The notes beneath the pieces are model-generated. The model did not search any database. It saw only the letters and a program-made list of their open reading frames with translations, and was not told where the DNA came from. A program made the position numbers and the translations under genes. Shown piece after piece: positions 44,914 through 53,532 of a DNA stretch of 64,000 nt (the first letter of the stretch is position 1; each line of letters begins with the position of its first letter). The stretch is from positions 1 through 64,000 of the forward strand of contig NZ_JAJAEL010000005.1 of NCBI RefSeq assembly GCF_020447205.1, given 5' to 3'. Origin of the DNA: Thalassolituus alkanivorans (GTDB lineage: Bacteria > Pseudomonadota > Gammaproteobacteria > Pseudomonadales > Oceanobacteraceae).

Positions 44914-45963
44914 TTATTCGTCGGGCTGAGCAGGATATTGCTCCCGTGCTCTTTTACGGAAAGCCCGTGGTGATTCCCCCAGCCAGCGACGGAAGGCACG
45001 GCCGAAGTTTGAAGGGTCGTTGTAACCCAGCTGGTGGGCAATATCTTCCACCGAGGTATTGGTTTCCAGCAGCAGATGCAGGGCCTGTTCGCGCCGTGCC
45101 TCATCAATAATATTCTGATAGGTAGTGTTCAGCTGGGCCAGCTGGCGGTTAATGGTGCGCGGGCTGGAGTTCAGCGTTTTAGCCATAACGGTAAGCGTCG
45201 GAAACGCATCCATACGGTCGAGGCGGCGGCGGATCTGGGTTACCAGATCCTGGCCCCGGTCCAGCTCGGCCAGCTGCTTTTCACATTCGGCTTCCGCCAT
45301 ACGCCGCGCGGTGGTGTTGGCGGTAGATACCGGAGTATCCAGCAGCCAGGCCGGTATACAGAGCTGATTGTGTGGCTGGTTGAACATCACCGGAATGCCG
45401 AGAACACCTTCGTAACAGGAACCCGGGCGCACCGGGGCATCGGTAAATTTGGCTACGGCTGTCAGTTCTTCACTGTTCTGGGTCAGAAAGCGGGCAATGG
45501 TGACCAGCGTTGAAATAATATTCTGCACGACAAAACTGAAGGTGCTTGGCATGGCGGCCAGACGGTTGATCTGAATGATGGCGGTGTCGTGATCATGCAG
45601 AAAACGGATATCGGCCAGCAGGGTGCGGGTGCGGGCATAACGGATGGCCAGAGACAGTGCCTGCCCCAGCGTATCGCTGGCCATAATGGCAAAGCCGAGA
45701 AAGCCATGGCTGGAAATATTCATCCGTTTCCCATGCTCCAGCCCGAGCAGCGGATCGCCGCTCAGCGCCAAAGCATTCTCCACCACCTTGTGATACTGCA
45801 GGGGGGAGATAAATTCCTGTGCAGAAGCCAGCGTCTTACCACTCAGACCAGTGCCCTGAGCTAACTGTGCGGTGCTGATCCCCTGCTGGGCGAGCAGGTC
45901 AATCAGTTGTGACAGATATTCAGTGCCGATAAATGCCCGGCTGGCAGCGGAGGACTGTGACAT
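44914..45963 (-). CDS. AraC-family transcriptional regulator (Arabinose_bd type)
   Basis: 349 residues: N-terminal arabinose-binding-like domain (about 20-210, YLSQLIDLLAQQGISTAQL, SHGFLGFAIMASDTLGQAL) and C-terminal double helix-turn-helix (SVEDIAHQLGYNDPSNFGRAFRRWLGESPRAFR). Similar to regulators of fatty-acid or lipid metabolism. Divergent from fadD and upstream of the desaturase, so either could be its target. Confidence 0.9.
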   Translation of the reverse strand: MSQSSAASRAFIGTEYLSQLIDLLAQQGISTAQLAQGTGLSGKTLASAQEFISPLQYHKVVENALALSGDPLLGLEHGKRMNISSHGFLGFAIMASDTLGQALSLAIRYARTRTLLADIRFLHDHDTAIIQINRLAAMPSTFSFVVQNIISTLVTIARFLTQNSEELTAVAKFTDAPVRPGSCYEGVLGIPVMFNQPHNQLCIPAWLLDTPVSTANTTARRMAEAECEKQLAELDRGQDLVTQIRRRLDRMDAFPTLTVMAKTLNSSPRTINRQLAQLNTTYQNIIDEARREQALHLLLETNTSVEDIAHQLGYNDPSNFGRAFRRWLGESPRAFRKRAREQYPAQPDE

Positions 45964-46095
45964 AGTGGTCGGAATGTTTCAGTTGGCGTGTTATGACCGG
46001 AAGCATGTCACGTTTTCCTCTTTAACTCAACGCGGCTTTCGGTCATAGTTTTGGCCATTAAAAAAACAAAAACCTGAATTCTGAAGGGGAACCCT

Positions 46096-47817
46096 GTGGA
46101 AGCATCTTTCTGGGACGGCAAGCGCGCACCTGGTGTCAGTGATCAAATCGATCTGAATAAATACAATGCAGTAGTGGAAGTGGTGGAAAGCGCATTTCAG
46201 CGTTATGCCGACCGTGCCGCGTTTACCAGTATTGGTTACACCCTCACTTATCGTCAGATTGACGAGTACAGCGCAGCCTTTGCCGCTTATCTGCAAAATC
46301 ACACCACGCTGAAGCCCGGCGACCGTATCGCCATTCAGATGCCGAATATCCTGCAATTCCCGATTGCTATGTACGGTGCCCTGCGTGCTGGTATGGTGGT
46401 GGTTAACACCAACCCGCTGTATACCGAACGGGAAATGCTGCACCAGTTTAATGACTCCGGTGCCAAGGCGCTGGTGTGTATGGATGTCTTTGCCAAATCG
46501 GTACAGAACATCCGCGCGGAAACCGGTCTGAAGCATATTATCGTGACCAGTCTGGCCGATATGCTGCCATTCCCGAAACGTACACTGATCAACGCCGCAG
46601 CCAAATACGTGAAGAAAATGGTTCCGGCTTACAACCTGCCGGATGCCATTCCGTTCCGTAAGGCACTGGCACAGGGCGCTAAGTTTGGCGGTTTTGTCGC
46701 CAACTACATCAAGAACCCGAATGACACCATTATTCTGCAGTACACCGGTGGTACAACCGGTGTGGCCAAAGGCGCAGAGCTGACCAACCGCAACCTGGTC
46801 GCCAACATGATGCAGGCCCGCGCCATGCTCAGCCAGACCGACAGCAATGGCCAGCAAATCAAGCCGGATACCGGTGTAAAAGTGGTTGCGCCGCTGCCGC
46901 TGTACCACATTTATTCTTTCACCGTGCATCTGATGGCGCTGTTTGAACTGGGTGATCACAGCATCCTGATTGCCAATCCGCGCGACACCAATATGTTCGT
47001 GCGTATGATCAAACCACATCAGCTGACCGGATTTATTGGTCTGAACACGTTGTTTGTATCACTGCTGAACCACCCTGAATTCAAGAACTGCGATTTCAGC
47101 CAGCTGAAGCTGACGCTGTCAGGCGGTACTGCGCTGGTGGAAGACACGGCCCGTCGCTGGAAAGAAGCAACCGGCTGTGGCATCTCTGAAGCCTATGGTT
47201 TAACTGAATGTTCGCCTGCGGTGTGTATGAACCCGGCCGGTGGTCTGGAGCAGATGGGCACTGTTGGTCAGGCCGTTCCCGGTACTGCGCTGAAGTGTAT
47301 CGATCCGGAAGGTAACGAAGTGGCCGTCGGTGAGCGTGGCGAGCTGTGTGTTAAAGGCCCGCAGGTAATGAAAGGCTACTGGAACCGTCCGGAAGCGACC
47401 GCCGACAGCTTTACTGCGGATGGTGAATGGCTGCGTACCGGTGACGTTGCGGTGATCGATGAAGACGGCTTTGTGAAGATCGTTGACCGTATCAAAGATA
47501 TGATTCTGGTATCCGGTTTTAACGTTTATCCGAACGAAATTGAAGACGTGGTAGCGATGCACCCGGCGGTTGAAAACTGTGCCGCTATCGGTGTACCGGA
47601 TGACAAAACCGGTGAAGCGGTGAAATTGTTCGTGGTTGCAACCGACCCGAACCTGACCGTGGAAGAAATCAAGAAACACTGCCGTGAAAACATGACCGCT
47701 TATAAAGTGCCGCGTCATGTAGAGTTCCGCAGCGAACTGCCAATGACTCCGGTTGGTAAGATTTTGCGTCGTGAACTGAAGGATGAAGAAGCAAAAAAGC
47801 AGGCTGAGCCAGCCTGA
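46096..47817 (+). CDS. fadD: Long-chain fatty-acid-CoA ligase
   Basis: 573 residues. AMP-binding motif YTGGTTGVAKGAEL, FACS-like segment EWLRTGDVAVIDEDGFVKIVDRIKDMILVSGFNVYPNEIED, and C-terminal KIL(RRE). Activates fatty acids to acyl-CoA. It starts with GTG at 46096, preceded by AAGGGGA 7 nt upstream. Full length for FadD. Divergent from the AraC regulator; terminator downstream at 47838. Confidence 0.93.
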   Translation: MEASFWDGKRAPGVSDQIDLNKYNAVVEVVESAFQRYADRAAFTSIGYTLTYRQIDEYSAAFAAYLQNHTTLKPGDRIAIQMPNILQFPIAMYGALRAGMVVVNTNPLYTEREMLHQFNDSGAKALVCMDVFAKSVQNIRAETGLKHIIVTSLADMLPFPKRTLINAAAKYVKKMVPAYNLPDAIPFRKALAQGAKFGGFVANYIKNPNDTIILQYTGGTTGVAKGAELTNRNLVANMMQARAMLSQTDSNGQQIKPDTGVKVVAPLPLYHIYSFTVHLMALFELGDHSILIANPRDTNMFVRMIKPHQLTGFIGLNTLFVSLLNHPEFKNCDFSQLKLTLSGGTALVEDTARRWKEATGCGISEAYGLTECSPAVCMNPAGGLEQMGTVGQAVPGTALKCIDPEGNEVAVGERGELCVKGPQVMKGYWNRPEATADSFTADGEWLRTGDVAVIDEDGFVKIVDRIKDMILVSGFNVYPNEIEDVVAMHPAVENCAAIGVPDDKTGEAVKLFVVATDPNLTVEEIKKHCRENMTAYKVPRHVEFRSELPMTPVGKILRRELKDEEAKKQAEPA

Positions 47818-47837
47818 TTGGCTCCAGCCCTGAGTAA

Positions 47838-47866
47838 AAAAGCCCGCGCCTGACGCGGGTTTTTTT
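47838..47866 (+). terminator. Intrinsic terminator of fadD
   Basis: AAAAAGCCCGCG-CCTGA-CGCGGGTTTTTTT, 21 bp after the fadD stop. Confidence 0.9.
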
Positions 47867-48043
47867 ATTTCAGCCTCCGGCGTCTGACCGCCAACCTCCG
47901 ACAGGTTACCCAAGTGACGCGCAGCATCGGCCGCGTAGCCAATGGCGCTGGGGCCGGCTGTTGCCAAAATCGCCGCACATTTTTACCCGATAGCGGGCAG
48001 TCCATTGTTGCCCTGAGTTCCGCGTTATTCTGAGGATGTGCAA

Positions 48044-49849
48044 ATGATTCAGTACAAGGCTCCACTTAAAGATATTCAGTTTCTGATTAACGATGTATTC
48101 GATTTTCAGTCCCATTACAAAAACATTCCGGGTGGCGATGAAGCAACGCCGGAAATGGTTGATGCCATTCTGACCGAAGCCGCGCGCTTCAGTGAGGAAG
48201 TGGTTTCTCCGCTGTATCAGGTCGGCGATGAAGGCTGTGTGTGGAATGACGGTGAAGTCACCACGCCAAAAGGCTTTAAAGAAGCCTACGGCCAGTATGT
48301 TGAGGGTGGCTGGCAGGGGATGTCGGCGCCGGTTGCCTACGGCGGTCAGGGCTTACCTCTGTCTCTTGGTGTTATCAAATCTGAAATGATCGGTACCGCC
48401 AACTGGGTATGGGGTATGTATCCTGGGTTGTCGCTGGGTGCGATGAACACCATTTACATGCACGGTACCGAAGAGCAGAAGCAGACTTATCTGGTGCCTA
48501 TGACCGAAGGTCGCTGGACCGGCACTATGTGTCTGACTGAGCCGCAGTGCGGTACCGACCTGGGTCAGGTAAAAACCAAAGCCGAGCCTAATGGTGATGG
48601 CAGCTACAGCCTGACCGGCACCAAAATTTTTATCTCATCCGGTGAACATGATCTGACTGAGCAGATTGTGCATATCGTACTGGCCCGCCTGCCGGGGGCG
48701 CCGGAAGGCACGAAAGGTATTTCGCTGTTTATTGTGCCGAAATTCCATGTGAACGCTGATGGCTCACTGGGTGATCGTAACCCGGTGGCTTGTGGTTCCA
48801 TTGAAGAGAAAATGGGCATTCATGGTTCATCCACCTGTGTGATGAACTTTGACGGTGCCAAAGGTTTTCTGATCGGACCGGAAAACAAAGGTCTGATGTG
48901 TATGTTTACCTTTATGAATACCGCCCGTATCGGTACTTCGATTCAGGGCGTTGGTGCGGCTGAACTGTCTTTCCAGGGCGCTCTGCCTTACGCCAAAGAC
49001 CGTCGTTCCATGCGTTCTCTCAGTGGTACCAAGCATCCGGATAAAGTGGCTGATTCGCTGATCGTGCACCCGGATGTGCGCCGTATGTTGCTGACCCAGA
49101 AGGCCATAGCTGAAGGTGGTCGTGCGATGCTGTATCACGCCGCCCGTCTGGCCGATTTTATGATGGCTGCACACGATCGTGGTGACAATAAAGGCTACGA
49201 ACAGTTTGACGATAAACTGGGTTTTCTGACTCCGATTCTGAAAGCTTTCCTGACTGAGCTGGGCTATGAAGCCGCTAACCACGGTGTGCAGGTTTACGGT
49301 GGTCATGGCTTTATTAAAGAGTGGGGCATGGAGCAGATTGTTCGTGATACCCAGATTGCCAAGCTGTATGAAGGCACCACCGGTGTGCAGGCGCTGGATC
49401 TTTTGGGCCGTAAAATTCTGCTGGGTAAACTGAAGTCCTTTAATGAATTCCGTGCAGAAGTCACGGCTTTTATTAAAACTCATGAGAACCGTGCAGAAAT
49501 GAAGCCGCTGATCAAACAACTGAAGCGCTATATGCTGCAATGGCGTATCAATACCTTCCGTGTTGCTTATAAAGCATCAAAAAACCGCGATATGGTGGGT
49601 GCGGCATCGGTGGATTATCTGATGTTCTCCGGTTATGTGGTGATGGCATATTTCTGGGCACAGATGGCTGATAAAGCTTACAGTGGTATTAAATCCGCTA
49701 AAGGTGACCGTGATTTTTATCAGGCTAAAATTCATACCGCTGAGTTTTATTTTGACCGTCTGCTGCCACGGGCAAAAGGCCATGCCAAAATGATGCTGAA
49801 GGATCCGAAAACCCTGATGCAGATGAAAGAAGAGCATTTCGCTTTCTGA
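48044..49849 (+). CDS. Acyl-CoA dehydrogenase with C-terminal extension
   Basis: 601 residues, about 200 longer than classic acyl-CoA dehydrogenases: typical N-terminal, middle (CLTEPQCGTDLGQVKT) and C-terminal (GGHGFIKEWGMEQIVRDTQI) domains, catalytic Glu in YEGTTGVQALDLLGRKIL and a PF12806-like C-terminal part. FAD enzyme for the first beta-oxidation step; probably long-chain or phenylacyl-type. Starts at ATG 48044 after TGAGGA; a GTG two codons upstream is less likely. Confidence 0.92.
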   Translation: MIQYKAPLKDIQFLINDVFDFQSHYKNIPGGDEATPEMVDAILTEAARFSEEVVSPLYQVGDEGCVWNDGEVTTPKGFKEAYGQYVEGGWQGMSAPVAYGGQGLPLSLGVIKSEMIGTANWVWGMYPGLSLGAMNTIYMHGTEEQKQTYLVPMTEGRWTGTMCLTEPQCGTDLGQVKTKAEPNGDGSYSLTGTKIFISSGEHDLTEQIVHIVLARLPGAPEGTKGISLFIVPKFHVNADGSLGDRNPVACGSIEEKMGIHGSSTCVMNFDGAKGFLIGPENKGLMCMFTFMNTARIGTSIQGVGAAELSFQGALPYAKDRRSMRSLSGTKHPDKVADSLIVHPDVRRMLLTQKAIAEGGRAMLYHAARLADFMMAAHDRGDNKGYEQFDDKLGFLTPILKAFLTELGYEAANHGVQVYGGHGFIKEWGMEQIVRDTQIAKLYEGTTGVQALDLLGRKILLGKLKSFNEFRAEVTAFIKTHENRAEMKPLIKQLKRYMLQWRINTFRVAYKASKNRDMVGAASVDYLMFSGYVVMAYFWAQMADKAYSGIKSAKGDRDFYQAKIHTAEFYFDRLLPRAKGHAKMMLKDPKTLMQMKEEHFAF

Positions 49850-49862
49850 TTCTGAAGAAAAC

Positions 49863-49891
49863 AAAAAAGCCCGGCATGGCCGGGCTTTTTT
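49863..49891. terminator. Bidirectional terminator
   Basis: AAAAAAGCCCGGC-ATG-GCCGGGCTTTTTT, perfect stem between convergent genes. Confidence 0.92.
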
Positions 49892-49921
49892 GTTTCTGTT
49901 ATTACTGAAATTACGGTGAAT

Positions 49922-51700
49922 TTACAGCCGTGCCATATCCAGACTGAATTCCAGATGCAGTTGCGTGGGCGTTTTAAGCTGGCGCTGCAGTGCGCCATCA
50001 AAACGCAGTGAAATTATATGATCACACAGCGCGTAAAATTCGCTGTCAGGAGTAATCTGTCCGGCTTCAAATGGAGCGTTCAGGTGAAAATCGATACTGG
50101 TCAGAACCATATCGTCGACCAGGCGGAGTTGCAGATCCAGCTTGCGGCAATGCTGCAATGCAGGATCTTTCAGCAACAGGTAATCAAACAGAAAGTGAAT
50201 AAGATCCGGGTTTTCTTCAATAATCAGCGAGAAGGGCAACAGCCGGTTAACTTCTATTGATTGCAGTTCCTGTGCCTGATTCAGCCAGCCTTCAATGCAG
50301 TGAGTCAGGTTGATGCTGGTGCGTGTATCCTGGGTGGTAATGCGCAGATACTGCAGAAACACCTGAATGCCGGGCAACATTTCCGGCTGATGGATATGTT
50401 TAGCCAGATGCTCAAGTTGATTAAGCAGCAGGTGGTTGATTTTTTTCTGTTGCTGCTGACGCTCACTGGCATTCATCTGCTCCAGCTCGGATTCCAGCTT
50501 TTGTACCGTGGCTTTAGTGCGCAACTGCTCGTTATATAGTTCTTCTGTGCGTTGCGTGACTTTATTCTCCAGTGAGATGGTCAGTTCCTGGGCGTGGCGC
50601 CGGGCAATCTGTTCTTTGGTCCGGTCAACTACGCAGATTAATATCTGTTGCGGGCGGTTTTCATCATAACGGGTGATCTGCAGAGTGATATCGAAGTAGC
50701 ATTCTTCCTGGCGGAAGTTGTACAGGCAGAACTCATCATGAATACGTGCGATGCGCCCCTGCAGCAGTTTGTTAATCCGTTCTCTTTGCTCCACCCCATG
50801 CGGGCCGCTGATCATATCCATCAGCCGGTCCATTGGATGCTTCATGCTTTCCAGCTCCAGTTCGGTACTGGCCAGCTGGTTGGCAAAGTGGTTGTTGCAT
50901 TCGAAGCTGTCGTTGTCCGGCAGATAGCGGCAAAAACCAATTGCGGCATTATTAATGGCCATGCTGAGCTGTTCTTTGGTGTTTTCCAGCTGCATCCGCG
51001 CGCGTTCGCGCTCATCAACATCCTGCTGCAGAGTGTCACGCATACGGTTAATGGCATCGGCCACCATATTCAGCTCGTCCCGCTTATGCGGCGGATCGTT
51101 CAGCACCAGAGGATGATCCAGTTTGTTCAGACTGAACTGGCTGGCCCATTCCGCCATCCGGCCAAGGCGCCGGGTAATCACCTGATGGACAATAAACAGC
51201 ACAAAGATCGAAACGGAAAAAGTTTTAATAAACTGCGTCAGCAGGATATTTACGGTTTTGTGTTTGAGTTCGTTGTACAGCCCGGTGTAATCCAGGTTCA
51301 GGTGCAGATTTCCCAGATGGTAGGACTGGCCGGCGCTCTGATAATCAAGGGCGAAAGAATAGCGTTGGTCAGACTGGCCGTAGACATCGCCTGCACTGTG
51401 CAGCACGTTGCCACGGTTTTCGATGTAGACGTAGACCACGCCGGGGAAGTTAAGAATACCGTTGAGCTGAGACTCAATCTGGCGTGAATCAAAATTCCAG
51501 AGGCTGTAACTGATGCTCTGCTGGTAACTGGTCTGAATCTGGTGCAGGTTTTTATCATAACTGCTCATGCCGCGCTGATAATCGGACATGAGGATGTACA
51601 GAAAAGCGGCGAGGGTGGTCACGAAGCTGAAGGCAAGCAGGTAGGAGAGCAGCTTGCGGCCGATGGATACGTAGTTCTTGTTGCTGGCTGGATTGTTCAA
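49922..51700 (-). CDS. Membrane sensor with HAMP and PAS, lacking a recognisable His-kinase H-box
   Basis: 592 residues: two membrane helices (about 15-35 and 150-172) flank a periplasmic domain; then HAMP (ITRRLGRMAEWASQ), a helical linker, a PAS domain (about 240-355) and a long coiled coil (about 355-425). The C-terminal ~150 residues might be a degenerate HATPase-like or helical domain (FSLIIEENPDLIHFLFDYLLL) but no phospho-acceptor H-box or Gly-rich ATP lid is seen. Could be a partner for other kinases or a novel output. No neighbour explains it. Confidence 0.78.
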   Translation of the reverse strand: MNNPASNKNYVSIGRKLLSYLLAFSFVTTLAAFLYILMSDYQRGMSSYDKNLHQIQTSYQQSISYSLWNFDSRQIESQLNGILNFPGVVYVYIENRGNVLHSAGDVYGQSDQRYSFALDYQSAGQSYHLGNLHLNLDYTGLYNELKHKTVNILLTQFIKTFSVSIFVLFIVHQVITRRLGRMAEWASQFSLNKLDHPLVLNDPPHKRDELNMVADAINRMRDTLQQDVDERERARMQLENTKEQLSMAINNAAIGFCRYLPDNDSFECNNHFANQLASTELELESMKHPMDRLMDMISGPHGVEQRERINKLLQGRIARIHDEFCLYNFRQEECYFDITLQITRYDENRPQQILICVVDRTKEQIARRHAQELTISLENKVTQRTEELYNEQLRTKATVQKLESELEQMNASERQQQQKKINHLLLNQLEHLAKHIHQPEMLPGIQVFLQYLRITTQDTRTSINLTHCIEGWLNQAQELQSIEVNRLLPFSLIIEENPDLIHFLFDYLLLKDPALQHCRKLDLQLRLVDDMVLTSIDFHLNAPFEAGQITPDSEFYALCDHIISLRFDGALQRQLKTPTQLHLEFSLDMARL

Positions 51701-51952
51701 ATTAATGCTTCGCAGTCAGTTGTCTGGTCTGTGGCTTAACCTGGTTTACAGCATGACTGTAATGATGGCTATCGTTACGGTCCGGGCTGCTCTGTGCTGG
51801 CAATTTCAGGCCAGTGTTATTCATTCTGGCGGCCTTATTGCGATAAAACAATGAAATACTCATGCCAGAAGCGCTGAAAATGGCGGTTAATGTCGTCCGA
51901 AGTTGATTTGTCACAACTTCTTTGGGGGTATAAGCCTAACCATTTTTATTTC
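51701..51952. other. Gap between the sensor gene and ompW
   Basis: Contains a 70-codon minus-strand ORF (51702-51914) starting GTG with a weak ribosome-binding site and no recognised homology; it ends 2 bp before the sensor start, so it might be a coupled leader peptide, but coding is not supported. Confidence 0.3.
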
Positions 51953-51966
51953 TTGATTTGCATCAA
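51953..51966. promoter_or_regulatory. FNR/ANR box of ompW
   Basis: TTGAT-TTGC-ATCAA matches the FNR/ANR consensus TTGAT-N4-ATCAA exactly. It lies 62 bp upstream of the ompW ATG, which suits a site near -41 of a class II promoter. OmpW/OprG genes are known FNR/ANR targets. Confidence 0.8.
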
Positions 51967-52028
51967 ATGGCACCCCGGATTAACCGTTAACCTGAGCTCA
52001 TCTTTTAAGCATAGATGAGGAACACAGA

Positions 52029-52685
52029 ATGAAACTGTTGAAAACTTTGTTAGCAAGCGCAGTCGCGGTTTCTGCAATGCCAGCTCTGGCTTATGAAGCC
52101 GGTGATATTATTGTTAAGGCTGGTGTTGTTAACGTGAATCCGAAATCAGACAGTGGCGCAGACTCAAGTCCGGTAACAAGCACATTGGTTCCAGGCGATA
52201 AAAGCGAGCTGGTTGTTGGTGATGATACCCAGTTAGGCCTGACTCTGACCTATATGGTGGCTCCTCAGGTGGGTGTTGAAGTACTGGCGGCCACTCCATT
52301 CCAGCATCAGGTAGAAGTTGAGGGTGGTGCTTTAGATGGTACTAAAGTGGCTGAAGCCAATCATCTGCCGCCGACAGTATCTGTTCAATACTACCCAATG
52401 GATGCTGCTTCAAAAATTCAACCTTATGTTGGCCTGGGTGTTAACCATACTTTCTTCTTCAATGAAAAAGACAGCACAGGTTTAGGCATTGTCGGTGGGT
52501 TGAAAAAGAGCTGGGGGCTGAGCTACTCAGCAGGCTTGGATTACATGATTGATGATCATTTTCTGGTTAACGCTGCAGTATGGAAAATGGATATTGATAC
52601 AGAAGTCCGCGGTGGTGCAGCAGATGGTCTGAAAGTTGAAATCGATCCTCTGGTATTTATGGTTGCTGCCGGTTACAAGTTCTGA
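52029..52685 (+). CDS. ompW: Outer membrane protein OmpW
   Basis: 218 residues: signal peptide (1-21, PALA) and an eight-stranded barrel with the OmpW features DDTQLGLTLTYMVAPQVGVEVLAATPFQHQV, PPTVSVQYYPM, NVGLGVNHTFFF-like loop and a C-terminal Phe (AAGYKF). Proposed channel for hydrophobic compounds. FNR/ANR box upstream, terminator downstream. Confidence 0.93.
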   Translation: MKLLKTLLASAVAVSAMPALAYEAGDIIVKAGVVNVNPKSDSGADSSPVTSTLVPGDKSELVVGDDTQLGLTLTYMVAPQVGVEVLAATPFQHQVEVEGGALDGTKVAEANHLPPTVSVQYYPMDAASKIQPYVGLGVNHTFFFNEKDSTGLGIVGGLKKSWGLSYSAGLDYMIDDHFLVNAAVWKMDIDTEVRGGAADGLKVEIDPLVFMVAAGYKF

Positions 52686-52711
52686 TCTCAGTGTGATTAT
52701 GAACAGATAGC

Positions 52712-52738
52712 AAAAGCCACGCATTGCGTGGCTTTTTG
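52712..52738 (+). terminator. Terminator of ompW
   Basis: AAAAGCCACGC-ATT-GCGTGGCTTTTTGTTTT, 27 bp after the stop. Confidence 0.88.
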
Positions 52739-52780
52739 TTTTATCTGTTGTTATTGGTTGAGAAGTTATTTGTTAAGAAT

Positions 52781-53431
52781 TTAATCTGCAGCAATGTTGG
52801 CATGCTGCTGGTCAGACAGGCCCAGAATTTCATTTTTAAAACGATGGGATACCGGATATTCGCCGATCCAGATTTTCAGTAAGGCGTCATACAGATCTTT
52901 ACCGGGCAAAACACCTTTCACCTCGTCGTTGATGACTACCCGTGAACCAACACCGGGCACATAGTCGACATAACCTGCATCACCGCGCTCCAGTTTTCCG
53001 TCAAACATTTTTACCAGCATATCCAGCCGCTCATCCATCTGTTCGGCCTCGTCGCTGCTAATGTTCAGTTGCAGGGCATCATACATCGCCGTGGCGATAC
53101 GGCGTCCGCTGACGCGATTAACCAGAATGTGGTAAACGATGCGTTTGTAGCTTTCCTGTTCGATGAGCTGACTGGCATCGGCGGATGGGGATTCGACATA
53201 CAACAGACCAACGTAGGTATCGACCAGATAGTACAACGTGCGTACTGAGGCGCCGTTCAGCTGCAACTCCGGATGATCGCTGGATTGCGGCAGAACTTCC
53301 GGAAATTCAAAACCTTCTATTGTGCGTGCGTGGCTGGTTGCGCTCAGTGCGAGCAAAGAGATCAGCAGAGCGGGTTGCAGAGCCGATACGAGCGGGTGTT
53401 TGAGTGCTTTGCGGAATAACAGATTAACCAT
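52781..53431 (-). CDS. Chalcone isomerase-like periplasmic protein
   Basis: 216 residues: signal peptide (about 15-35, SATSHA), then a chalcone_isomerase-like domain (TIEGFEFPEVLP, LNGASVRTLYYLVDTYVGLLYVE, KMFDGKLERGDAGYVDYVPGVGSRVVINDEVKG). Bacterial members are of unknown function, periplasmic. Monocistronic. Confidence 0.83.
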   Translation of the reverse strand: MVNLLFRKALKHPLVSALQPALLISLLALSATSHARTIEGFEFPEVLPQSSDHPELQLNGASVRTLYYLVDTYVGLLYVESPSADASQLIEQESYKRIVYHILVNRVSGRRIATAMYDALQLNISSDEAEQMDERLDMLVKMFDGKLERGDAGYVDYVPGVGSRVVINDEVKGVLPGKDLYDALLKIWIGEYPVSHRFKNEILGLSDQQHANIAAD

Positions 53432-53532
53432 GGCGATCCCTCTGGTTTCTTATTGTTATGTCTTCACTCTATGCCCCTGAGCATGCCGGGGCAATGATTG
53501 TCATAATTAATTCATCAAACTGTGGTTGGCGG

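Noticed and set aside
46027..47019. 330-codon ORF antisense to fadD
   Set aside because: Lies fully over the strongly supported fadD gene, has no recognisable domain or ribosome-binding site, and is a typical codon shadow.
50648..51487. 279-codon ORF antisense to the HAMP/PAS sensor
   Set aside because: Shadow of the minus-strand gene; Ile/Val/Phe/His/Gln-rich translation without any family features.
51702..51914. 70-codon ORF just upstream of the sensor gene
   Set aside because: GTG start with a weak ribosome-binding site and no homology; kept only as a possible leader peptide.
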